Source: Flammeovirga pectinis
GTDB taxonomy: Bacteria; Bacteroidota; Bacteroidia; Cytophagales; Flammeovirgaceae
Assembly: GCF_003970675.1 (NCBI RefSeq)
Contig: NZ_CP034562.1
Span: 4,218,501-4,282,500, forward strand
DNA length: 64,000 bases
Direction of reading: 5' to 3'
Below the pieces are notes generated by a model. The model made no database searches. It was not told where the DNA came from and saw nothing but the letters and a program-made list of their open reading frames with translations. This document shows positions 8,892 to 17,800 of this stretch, piece after piece (the stretch's first letter is position 1; every line of letters begins with the position of its first letter). The translations under genes and the position numbers were made by a program.

Positions 8892-9926
8892 ATGAAGGAA
8901 ATAAGAGACATATATAAAAAATATTTTAAGCAAGATAATTGTAAGCCAGAGGATTGCAGTTGTGGTGGACATGTTAAGCCTCAGAAAGATGGTTTTGATC
9001 AGAAAATTGAACAAAAGACAGATAGAAGAACGGCTTTAAAAAGTATTACCAGTGGTTTATTGGCTGGTGTTGGAATGGCACAATCTGCTTGCTCTCCTAC
9101 CAAAAGTGATGCCTCAAAAGAAAAGGCTAACATGGAATGGGAAGAGTACTTTAAAGGCAATTACCAAGTAATGTCTAAAGATGAGCAATTGGCTACTGTA
9201 AAAAGATTGGAAAGGTTATATGAGATGAACACTGGGCATCACATCAATGTATCATCAAAAGGACCTTTAGACAACGTACTTTACGGCTATGCATTCAATT
9301 TATCCAAATGCCAAGGATATATGGATTGTGTGAAAGCTTGTAAGGAGGAGAATAACCATGATCGGGATTCGCAGATGCAATACATCAGAATTCATGAAAT
9401 GGGAAAAGGAAATTTTGATTTTGAATTAGCTGACGATAATTTTTACCATCAAGTTCCTGCCGAAGGACATTTTTACCTCGGCACGCAATGTTTTCATTGT
9501 GAGAACCCTCCATGTGTAGAAGTTTGCCCTACAAAGGCCACTTGGAAAGAAAAAGATGGCATTGTAGTAATTGATTACGATTGGTGTATTGGTTGTAGAT
9601 ACTGCATGGCTGCATGCCCTTACGATGGTAGACGTTTTAACTGGAAAGAACCTCATGTTCCGGAAAGCGAAGTAAACAAAGACCAACATTATTTGGGTAA
9701 CCGACTTCGTAAAAAAGGTGTAATGGAAAAATGTACTTTCTGTGTTCAGAAAACCCGAAACGGAGAAAACACAGCCTGTGTAGAAGCCTGCCCAACGGGA
9801 GCTAGAGTATTTGGTAATTTACTAGATCCTAAAAGTGACATTAGATATGTTTTAGAAAACAAGAAGGTTTTCCGTTTAAAAGAAGATTTGGGAACTGAGC
9901 CAAAATTTTGGTATTACATGGACTAA
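8892..9926 (+). CDS. Four-cluster ferredoxin subunit (NrfC/PsrB type), Tat-exported
   Basis: I start at the ATG at 8892; an in-frame TTG at 8868 is less likely. The 344-residue protein carries cysteine clusters for four [4Fe-4S] centres: CQGYMDCVKACKEEN, CFHCENPPCVEVCP, CIGCRYCMAACP, and CTFCVQ followed later by CVEACPTGA. Before them is a twin-arginine region (DRRTALKSITSG, RR at 45-46) ending near a Cys at 67 in a possible lipobox. An unusual Cys-rich leader (NCKPEDCSCGG) precedes the signal. Proteins of this family pair with NrfD-like membrane subunits to carry electrons from quinol. The gene ends 6 bp before the NrfD gene. Confidence 0.85.
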   Translation: MKEIRDIYKKYFKQDNCKPEDCSCGGHVKPQKDGFDQKIEQKTDRRTALKSITSGLLAGVGMAQSACSPTKSDASKEKANMEWEEYFKGNYQVMSKDEQLATVKRLERLYEMNTGHHINVSSKGPLDNVLYGYAFNLSKCQGYMDCVKACKEENNHDRDSQMQYIRIHEMGKGNFDFELADDNFYHQVPAEGHFYLGTQCFHCENPPCVEVCPTKATWKEKDGIVVIDYDWCIGCRYCMAACPYDGRRFNWKEPHVPESEVNKDQHYLGNRLRKKGVMEKCTFCVQKTRNGENTACVEACPTGARVFGNLLDPKSDIRYVLENKKVFRLKEDLGTEPKFWYYMD

Positions 9927-9932
9927 TAAAGT

Positions 9933-11150
9933 ATGAAACAGATCAAGATATTTTCACAAATGATAAAAGATGGTTTTAGAGAAGCTACGCACGGTAGTCT
10001 TTATTACCATGTTTGGATGGGCATTCTTACCTTTTTTATGCTTTGGGGTGCTTATAGTTATTACCAACAAATTTCTGAAGGACTTGTAGTTACAGGAATG
10101 AGTGACAGAGTAAGTTGGGGATTGTACATTTCTAATTTTACGTTTCTTGTTGGTGTAGCTGCCGCTGCAGTTATGCTGGTGCTACCCACTTATATTTTAC
10201 ACGATGTAGATTTTAAACAGGCTGTTTTAATTGGTGAAGGAATGGCTGTTTCTGCTCTTGTTATGTGTATCACTTTTGTTATGGTAGATGTTGGAGGACC
10301 AGGTGTTTTATGGCACATGATTCCGGGTTTAGGTACATTTAACTTCCCTAATTCTATGCTTACATGGGATATGGTTGTTCTAAATGTATACCTCTTTATT
10401 AACATTACTGTGCCAATGTATATCCTTTTTAGGCATTACCAAGGTAAAGTAGCACATAAAAAAGTATACCTGCCGGGTGTTATGATCTCTGTATTTTGGG
10501 CCGTTGCATTGCACATGGTTACCGCCTTTTTATACCAAGGCTTACAAGCAAGACCTTTCTGGAATACTGCCTTATTAGGACCTCGCTTTTTAGCTTCTGC
10601 ATTTGCAGCTGGTCCGGCATTAATAATTTTAGCTTTAGGAATGATTAATCAGTATTCTTCTTTTAAAATTGAGAAGAAAACAATACAAAAAATAGCTTTA
10701 GTAATTACAGTATCTGCACAAGCAAATTTGATTATGCTCGGTTCTGAACTTTTTAAAGAGTTCTACTCTCCTACGCATCATTCAATTAGTGCTCAATACT
10801 TATTTTTTGGCTTAGGTGAATACAAAGCCTTAGTTCCTTGGATTTGGACTTCCATTGGTCTAAACCTTATCGCCACAGCAATTCTAACATTCAATCAGCT
10901 AAGAAAAAACATGACGCTATTGTATGTAGCATGCGTCATTTTATTTATAGCAATATGGATTGATAAAGGTTTTGGATTAATTGTTCCTGGTTTTATTCCG
11001 GGGCAATGGGGAAAAATTGTGGAGTACACACCATCGTCTATCGAAATAGGTGTAACTGTTGGTATTTGGGCTTTAGGTTGTTTCATTTTTACAATCCTTA
11101 CCCGTGCCACTATCGCTATAGAACTCGGTACGATTCGTTATAAAAAGTGA
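9933..11150 (+). CDS. NrfD/PsrC-type membrane subunit, probable menaquinol oxidase
   Basis: A 405-residue polytopic protein with about eight to ten hydrophobic helices (for example WMGILTFFMLWGAYSYY and FTFLVGVAAAAVMLVLP). The layout matches the NrfD/PsrC family, which binds menaquinol in the membrane and hands electrons to a ferredoxin-type partner, here the gene just upstream. It is the last gene of the nitrate reductase operon and is followed by a clear terminator. It would take the place usually filled by NapC or NapGH. Substrate and direction are inferred from context; the family also works with polysulfide, tetrathionate or nitrite enzymes. Confidence 0.82.
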   Translation: MKQIKIFSQMIKDGFREATHGSLYYHVWMGILTFFMLWGAYSYYQQISEGLVVTGMSDRVSWGLYISNFTFLVGVAAAAVMLVLPTYILHDVDFKQAVLIGEGMAVSALVMCITFVMVDVGGPGVLWHMIPGLGTFNFPNSMLTWDMVVLNVYLFINITVPMYILFRHYQGKVAHKKVYLPGVMISVFWAVALHMVTAFLYQGLQARPFWNTALLGPRFLASAFAAGPALIILALGMINQYSSFKIEKKTIQKIALVITVSAQANLIMLGSELFKEFYSPTHHSISAQYLFFGLGEYKALVPWIWTSIGLNLIATAILTFNQLRKNMTLLYVACVILFIAIWIDKGFGLIVPGFIPGQWGKIVEYTPSSIEIGVTVGIWALGCFIFTILTRATIAIELGTIRYKK

Positions 11151-11181
11151 TGATATGTAGCATCACAGTTTAAATTGACTT

Positions 11182-11212
11182 AAGGGAGCTCCAGCAATGG
11201 AGTTCCTTTTTG
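11182..11212 (+). terminator. Intrinsic terminator of the nap operon
   Basis: A 12-bp stem with two G-U pairs: AAGGGAGCTCCA (11182-11193), loop GCAA, TGGAGTTCCTTT (11198-11209), running into CCTTTTTG. It lies 32 bp after the NrfD stop. Confidence 0.8.
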
Positions 11213-11362
11213 TTTATAATGAAAAATACTAATTACTACCATATGCTTTTATCTACTTTTTTTTGATTTATACTAGACTATTCTCTTCATTTTTTAAAGA
11301 AAAGAAACCTTTTATTAGAGCATTTGTTATATTGAATAGTTAATCACTTAATCTTAATTACT

Positions 11363-12415
11363 TTGAAAACTATTGATAAATCTAAGCCTGTTATGATTAC
11401 AGGAGCAACAGGCTACGTAGCTGGCCGTATTGTTGAAAAACTTTTAATGGAAGGTCTCACAATTCATGCTCCTGTTAGAAATCCTGATAATAAAGAAAAA
11501 TTACATTACTTAAATGCAATAGCAGAAAAGTCTGAGGGTACTATCAAGTATTTTAAGGCAGACTTGCTTACAGAAGGTTCTTACGAAGAGGCCATGCAAG
11601 GTTGCGAGTTGGTTTACCATACGGCATCTCCATTTATTACTACTGTAAAAGATGCTGAAAAAGACTTAGTTGCACCAGCATTAATCGGAACAAAGAATGT
11701 TTTAAACTCTGTAAATAAGGTAGAATCGGTTAAAAGAGTTGTACTTACAAGTAGTTGCGTTGCAATTATTGGCGATGCAAAAGATCTATTGCCTCTTCCT
11801 AATCAAACTGCAGATGAAAATGTATGGAATAAGACTTCTTCTGTAAAACATCAGCCTTATAATTATTCCAAAACAGTTGCAGAGTTAGCCGCTTGGGAGA
11901 TTAACAAAGCACAAGGTAGATGGGATTTAGTCGTTATCAATCCATCTTTTGTATTAGGACCTGGAATTAACCCAAAAAGTACTTCCGAAAGTTTCAATAT
12001 AATGAAACAGATTGGTGATGGAACTTTAAAAATGGGGGCTCCAGGATTGCATATTGGTATTGTAGACGTAAGAGATTTAGCTATTGCACATTACAATGCA
12101 GGCTTCACTCCCGAAGCTGAAGGTAGACATATCATCTCTAACGAGAGCCTTACTTTATTAGAAATGGTAGATTTATTAAGAGATAAATATGGTGCAAATT
12201 ATCCTTTCCCTAAAAAGGAATTACCAAAATGGTTAGTTTGGTTAGTTGGTCCTCTTCAAGGAATTCCTAGAAAAATGGTGAGTTTAAATTTTGGTTACAA
12301 ATGGTTAGTTGATAACACAAAAAGTAAGGAAAAATTAGGCATGCAGTATAGAGAATCGAAAGACACCATGAACGACTTTTTTGGTCAACTGGTAGAAGCT
12401 GGTGTTTATAAATAA
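11363..12415 (+). CDS. NAD(P)-dependent epimerase/dihydroflavonol reductase-like SDR
   Basis: A 350-residue extended short-chain dehydrogenase. The nucleotide-binding motif is VMITGATGYVAG (GxxGxxG) at residues 10-21 and the catalytic YxxxK is in PYNYSKTVAE. The substrate-side helices resemble dihydroflavonol-4-reductase-like and aldehyde-reducing members. The TTG at 11363 is preferred as start, because the next ATG (11393) would leave almost no first beta strand before the glycine loop. The gene stands alone between the nap terminator and a strong bidirectional terminator. The natural substrate cannot be told from sequence. Confidence 0.75.
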   Translation: MKTIDKSKPVMITGATGYVAGRIVEKLLMEGLTIHAPVRNPDNKEKLHYLNAIAEKSEGTIKYFKADLLTEGSYEEAMQGCELVYHTASPFITTVKDAEKDLVAPALIGTKNVLNSVNKVESVKRVVLTSSCVAIIGDAKDLLPLPNQTADENVWNKTSSVKHQPYNYSKTVAELAAWEINKAQGRWDLVVINPSFVLGPGINPKSTSESFNIMKQIGDGTLKMGAPGLHIGIVDVRDLAIAHYNAGFTPEAEGRHIISNESLTLLEMVDLLRDKYGANYPFPKKELPKWLVWLVGPLQGIPRKMVSLNFGYKWLVDNTKSKEKLGMQYRESKDTMNDFFGQLVEAGVYK

Positions 12416-12440
12416 GTACTAGGTATTGCATCTGAAATAT

Positions 12441-12482
12441 AAAAAACGGGAGATCAAACTATTCATTGATCTCCCGTTTTTT
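12441..12482. terminator. Strong bidirectional intrinsic terminator
   Basis: A perfect 17-bp inverted repeat (arms AAAAAACGGGAGATCAA at 12441-12457 and TTGATCTCCCGTTTTTT at 12466-12482) with an 8-nt loop. The A/T flanks make it work in both directions, ending the SDR gene (plus) and the GH47 gene (minus). Confidence 0.92.
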
Positions 12483-12509
12483 ATATCAAATTGGTTAAAA
12501 TAATTTCTT

Positions 12510-13967
12510 TTATTTCACCCCATTCAAATTACCTTTCCAATCTTTATCCCATGTGTTTTTTAATGGGTGAGCTTCTGTATTTAGGACATATTTTTCTAAA
12601 TCAAAAGTTTCAGTATCAGCAAAGAATAAATAGCAATATTTCATTGTTTCGGCAAAGAAGAAACTTTCTAAAGTATCCCACTTTTCTTTTGTTTTTACAT
12701 CTCTTAATTGTACATAACCATTTTCTACTTGGCAATACTTTTCAATGCTTTCAAACATCTTTTTACCTTGCTCGTAGTATTTTTTATTACCCGTTCCTCT
12801 CCAAACATAATAAGTAGATTCTATTGCTTCTGGTCGCATCATGTAGTATTCTGCACCTTCGTAATACGGCTGCATTGTTGTGTAATTAATAGCTTCTGGC
12901 TCAATTCCATTTGCAAACCACATTTTATTAATCGAAGCTTGTAAACCTTCGGCTCTTTCTAGATCTCCATCTAAAACATTACATAAATTCCAGAAGCAAT
13001 CTAAAGCACCAAACCTTGTCATAATTCGCTCTCCCGAATTCATATCTGCCCAGCCAACCCACATTTCACCTTCTACAGAAGTAGTATCTACTAAATACTT
13101 ATTTACAGCATCGCGAGAAACAGTGTACCACTCTAATAAGTCCTCGTCTCCAAACAATAAATATCCTTTTAATAAATATTCATAGTAAGCATCTATACCT
13201 CCTGAAATATGTGCTCTAGTATCTTCCCATTTACCTGTATCCTGATCAATCCAAGAACCTTGTAAACCCGTTTCTCCTCTTCTATCGTAAAGTGCCTTAA
13301 CTCCTCTTTTACATAAATCGTAATACTTAGGGTCGCCCGTTAATTTAGACAATACACCATATTCTAATAACATAGAACCTACTTCGCAAGGGTTAGTACC
13401 TTGTCCGCCAACAGCACCTGTTTTTAAGTTGACTAGACGGTAAGGAATTCCAGTAGGCGAATCGAAAACAGGAAGCATTCTATCGGCTAAATCAATAGCT
13501 AAGTCAAGAAAACGTTGATCTCCATCTAACTGATAACTTGATAGCAAGCCACCAAGAATACGAATTGCAATTTCAAATTGTTGCACTTCAAAGTCTTTAT
13601 CAAATTCTAATTCTGAAAAAATAAGTTCCTTTGCTTCTGCCATTTCATCGTCTAAACCCATTAAGTACATTGTAGAAAAAGCATCTACAGGGGTCATCAG
13701 TAAAGATTCTTTGTACCAATTGTGCCCTTTTTCAGAAATTGGATTCACGGCATCTAAGCCTTTCGCATAATTCATATATGCTCTCCATCCTTTTTTAAAA
13801 GCTGTTTTTACTCTTTCTTGATATTCTTTTTTCTCTTTTTTAGAAATACCATCCCTCTTTTTTAAAGGACTAGCAATTGATGTAAACGGTAATAAAATTA
13901 GGAATGCCAACGCAATGCACGTTGTCGTAAAAATTGATTGATTTTTGATAGTATTCATCTTTTTCAT
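12510..13967 (-). CDS. GH47 family alpha-1,2-mannosidase
   Basis: A 485-residue exported protein (signal peptide around residues 12-33) of the class I alpha-mannosidase family, an (alpha/alpha)7 barrel. Recognisable GH47 motifs are KESLLMTPVDAFSTMYLMGL early, ESTYYVWRGTGNKKYYEQG, ESFFFAETMKYCYLFF and, near the end, the calcium-site sequence VLNTEAHPL. The family removes alpha-1,2-linked mannose from high-mannose N-glycans with inversion. GH47 is mostly eukaryotic and sparse in bacteria. With GH92, GH130 and SusCD nearby it fits an N-glycan degradation locus. The enzyme is probably periplasmic. It and the cupin gene before it sit apart from the rest of the locus, beyond a plus-strand gene. Confidence 0.85.
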   Translation of the reverse strand: MKKMNTIKNQSIFTTTCIALAFLILLPFTSIASPLKKRDGISKKEKKEYQERVKTAFKKGWRAYMNYAKGLDAVNPISEKGHNWYKESLLMTPVDAFSTMYLMGLDDEMAEAKELIFSELEFDKDFEVQQFEIAIRILGGLLSSYQLDGDQRFLDLAIDLADRMLPVFDSPTGIPYRLVNLKTGAVGGQGTNPCEVGSMLLEYGVLSKLTGDPKYYDLCKRGVKALYDRRGETGLQGSWIDQDTGKWEDTRAHISGGIDAYYEYLLKGYLLFGDEDLLEWYTVSRDAVNKYLVDTTSVEGEMWVGWADMNSGERIMTRFGALDCFWNLCNVLDGDLERAEGLQASINKMWFANGIEPEAINYTTMQPYYEGAEYYMMRPEAIESTYYVWRGTGNKKYYEQGKKMFESIEKYCQVENGYVQLRDVKTKEKWDTLESFFFAETMKYCYLFFADTETFDLEKYVLNTEAHPLKNTWDKDWKGNLNGVK

Positions 13968-14036
13968 ATTTATTATTTATATACTTAGTAGTTAGCTAAG
14001 TTGTAAATTACATATAATGTAAAACTGTTTCTATTG

Positions 14037-14447
14037 TTACCAAATTTTATGGATTTCTTGTAAGAATTGTTTGTATTGTTTGTCGTTTAAATCATAAAGC
14101 TCCGAATCTTCTAAATGCGTTTTATCCTTTTCAATAATCAATACTTTAGTCTCTTCTTTTAAAGCTACGGTATGCCATACTTTTTTTGGAATATTATATA
14201 GAATACCGCTATTCATATGTATCATACTATAGGTGATATTTTCAGCATTTATTTCAGCAGATACAAGCAAAGCACTGCCATGTATTAACATAAAAGCTTT
14301 ATCTGTAAGGTGGTGTACTTCTAAACTCTTTATATTTTCCGGCCTACGATCTTCTACATAATTTAATTGAGCAACTTGCCACCCTTCTCGAATAAGAAAA
14401 GGATAGTATCCCTGCCCATTATACTGATATGTTTCTGTTAAACTCAT
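14037..14447 (-). CDS. Small cupin-fold protein upstream of GH47
   Basis: A 136-residue cytoplasmic protein predicted to be a single cupin beta-barrel: SLEVHHLTDKAFMLIHGSAL forms the first cupin motif (H-H followed by G) and YNIPKKVWHTVAL the second. Proteins of this kind are often encoded beside sugar catabolic genes, but a specific reaction is not established. A sugar isomerase, a sugar binder or an inactive cupin are all possible. It lies 69 bp before the GH47 gene on the same strand, so co-transcription is likely. Confidence 0.6.
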   Translation of the reverse strand: MSLTETYQYNGQGYYPFLIREGWQVAQLNYVEDRRPENIKSLEVHHLTDKAFMLIHGSALLVSAEINAENITYSMIHMNSGILYNIPKKVWHTVALKEETKVLIIEKDKTHLEDSELYDLNDKQYKQFLQEIHKIW

Positions 14448-14860
14448 TGACTAATTACCTTAATTGGAGAGTATATTTTCGGTATTTATAATCAAAATAC
14501 ACTTTAAATTAACTCCTTTTTTTCATTTCTAAACTATACTACAAATATATTAAATGTACTCGTGTAAGTACGTATTAAAGTAGTGAACTCAGATTGTAAT
14601 TTTGTGTACTATAACGGCATTTAAAGAAAAAGCGATGAGGTTGGTGTGGGGTTGTATTTGTTTAGGATAGAAAAAATTAATTAGCATTCTTATTTAAAAG
14701 AAAAATCATAGAGAATTTTGGACATAAATAATTTTCTAATTGTACAATACCATGTCTACCTTTATTTACTGCACTAATAATAATTCACTTTTGTTAATAA
14801 TTTACTTATTGCAGATAATAACTCTCAACTGTCTGAACTCTAAATATATCCCAAATAACT
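14448..14860. other. Divergent AT-rich intergenic region
   Basis: A 413-bp stretch between the minus-strand cupin gene and the plus-strand BspA-like gene. It must contain both promoters. I see no ORF, strong hairpin or repeat. Confidence 0.5.
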
Positions 14861-17800
14861 ATGAAAAAATCTAATTTGATAAAAACAGTTCTATTTCTAC
14901 TACTTACTTCCTTAGCGAGTATTGTAAATGCACAAACTCCCTATACTTTAACAGATGCAGATGTTGTAGTCACAAGTGAGGGTGTTTTGAAAAGTTGTAG
15001 TTACAATTTTTCGAATACAGATATCATTATTCCCGAAAGGCTCGATGGATACCTTGTTAGAGAAATAGGAGGTTTACTTAGTTCTGGAGTGTTTAATAAT
15101 AAAGGAATCACTTCCGTAGTTCTACCTTCTACACTGAGGAAAATATATTCATACAGTTTTCAAAATAATAATATTAGTAGCATAACACTACCTAATAGTG
15201 TAAATATTATTTATGATTATGCTTTTGATGGAAACCCTAGTTTAACATCGTTCACGTTACCCACTGCTCCAAATAGATATACTTATAATTGGTCTGACGG
15301 AAATACAAGTTACAATGAAGGTGATGTTATTCCAGCAAGTAAATTTACATATGGTTTTTCTGCAAACCACACTTTCTCTGGTGTACGTATAAGTGGTCAA
15401 ATAAGGGGTGGCGATAATATTAATTTAATATTAGCCATCAATAACACAGACATCAGTAGTTCATTACCAACATATCTTTCTTCTTTTGATGATGGTGAAG
15501 ATTATGAATTTGAAGTTGATTTAGGTGTAGATGTCAATATTGTTGCATTACAGACCGGTCTTATATTTACAACTAAAACACTTGCTGAAACAAACATTCA
15601 AACAGATGTAGAAGATTTTGATTTCTTTAATAGTTATACACTTTCTGATGCTGATGTTGTTGTAAATTCCGATGGGGTATTAGAAAGTACATCATACAAT
15701 TTTGCTCGAAAAGATATTATTATTCCTGATGTTCTTGATGGAGAAACAATTCTAAAAATTGGAGTAGATAATCCATCTTTAAACACTGGTGTTTTTGAAA
15801 ATAAAAATATTACTAGTGTAGAACTACCAACTACATTAGAAGAAATTAGCGAGAATGCATTTAAAGGAAATGATCTTAAAAAAATTACCTTCCCAAATAC
15901 ATTAAGAACTATTGAAAGATTTGCATTTGATAATAACAATGTGAAAAATATTACATTATCTAATACATTAGAGTTAATAGGTCAATATGCATTCAGCAAC
16001 AACTCCCTTTCTAATGTGACTTTTCCAAATACACTTACTCATATTGGTGCAAATGCCTTTTTGTATAATACTGCACTTTCCTCGTTTAATCTTCCAACAT
16101 CAACCGCACTTTATACGTACAATTGGACTGCTGGAAATTCAAATTTTAATGAGGGGCAATCTGTAACTGATTTCCAAGTAGAATATACAGCAAATCCAAC
16201 TTTTTTAGGGGCTAGGATTACAGGGGAAGTACGCGGTCATGACGGAATCACACTTACTATAACTGGAGCAGATAATAGAGTTTTAACTTTAGATAATGGA
16301 GATAGTTATAAAATAGAAGTTCCTAAGGGAAGTAATATTAATATTACGGCAACTAAAAATGGCGTCACATTTACACCTTCAATACCTTATGATTTTACTA
16401 ATCTTCAAGAAAATTACCTTAGACAAGATTTTTACATCCCCTATACTCTAATTGATAGTGATGTTGTTGTTGATGCAAATGGCACCATAAATAGTTATGC
16501 TGGTAGTTATACAGATATAATTATTCCCGACTTATTAGATGGCTATACTATTAAAAGTATACAAAGTGATGTTTTTAGAAATAAAAATATTTCTTCTGTT
16601 ATCTTACCTTCTACTTTAGAAAGACTAGAAAATAGTTCTTTCCAAGAGAATAAAATAGTATCTATTATTTTACCAAGTACATTAACTCATTTAGGTGATG
16701 GGTCTTTTTACCAAAATGAAATATTAAATTGGGTGTTCCCACTGCATTCCAATAGCCTGTACACAAATACATGGACAGGAGCTGGAATTACATACAATCA
16801 AGGTGATGTCGTACCAACCTTTAGAGAAACATTTAGAGCAACTGAAAGTTTTAATGGTGTTAGAATAACAGGACAGATTAGAGGGATAGATGGAGTAGAT
16901 TTATATGTTACAGAAGGAGGTAATACATCAGTTCATGCTATTTTAAATGATGGTGATAATTATACTATCGAAACAGCTGTCAACAGTAGTTTAACAATTT
17001 ACCCTCTTAAAAATGGTCATACTTTTAATCCTGGACCACAAAGAGTTTATTCTAATGTACAAGCTGATGCCATTAATCAAGATTTTTATGTCACCTACAC
17101 TTTAACAGATGCAGATGTAATTGTAAATAGTAATGGTGAAATCATATCATATACCGCTCCTACGCAGAACCCAAAAGATATAATTATTCCAGATAATTTA
17201 GATGGGGTAACTATTAAAAGTATTGGTGATCCAACAAATCAAAATAGAGGCCTTTTTGAGTTTACTAACATAGAGTCAATCATTCTCCCTTCTACATTGG
17301 AAACTATAAGTTACAGATCATTTAAAGGATGTGATTTAAAATCTATCTATCTTCCTAACACTGTAAAATATATCGGTGCGGAAGCTTTTAAAGCTAATTC
17401 TAATTTCACAAGTTTCACTTTACCATCTCCAACTACTTCAAATGCTGATTTTGAATATAGATGGGAAGATTCTAATGGAACATCAAAAAGCGCAGGAGAT
17501 GTTATTACGGATTTCGACTTAGGGTATGAAGCAATTAGAACATCTCTTGTTGCTTATATTACAGGTAATATAAGAGCTTTAGGTAGTACTACAATTTCTG
17601 CCTCAAACGGTTCTTCATTAAATGTAACAGATTACGGTCCTTACAGTATTAAAATAACAAAAGGAGAAACAGGTACAGTAACTTTAACTAACTCCAATTC
17701 TTCTTTTTCTCCTTCAAACTATAGTTACACGAACATACAAAGTGATGTTGATAATATTGACTTTACTGCACAGTATAGTGTTACCTACAATAATTTATTA

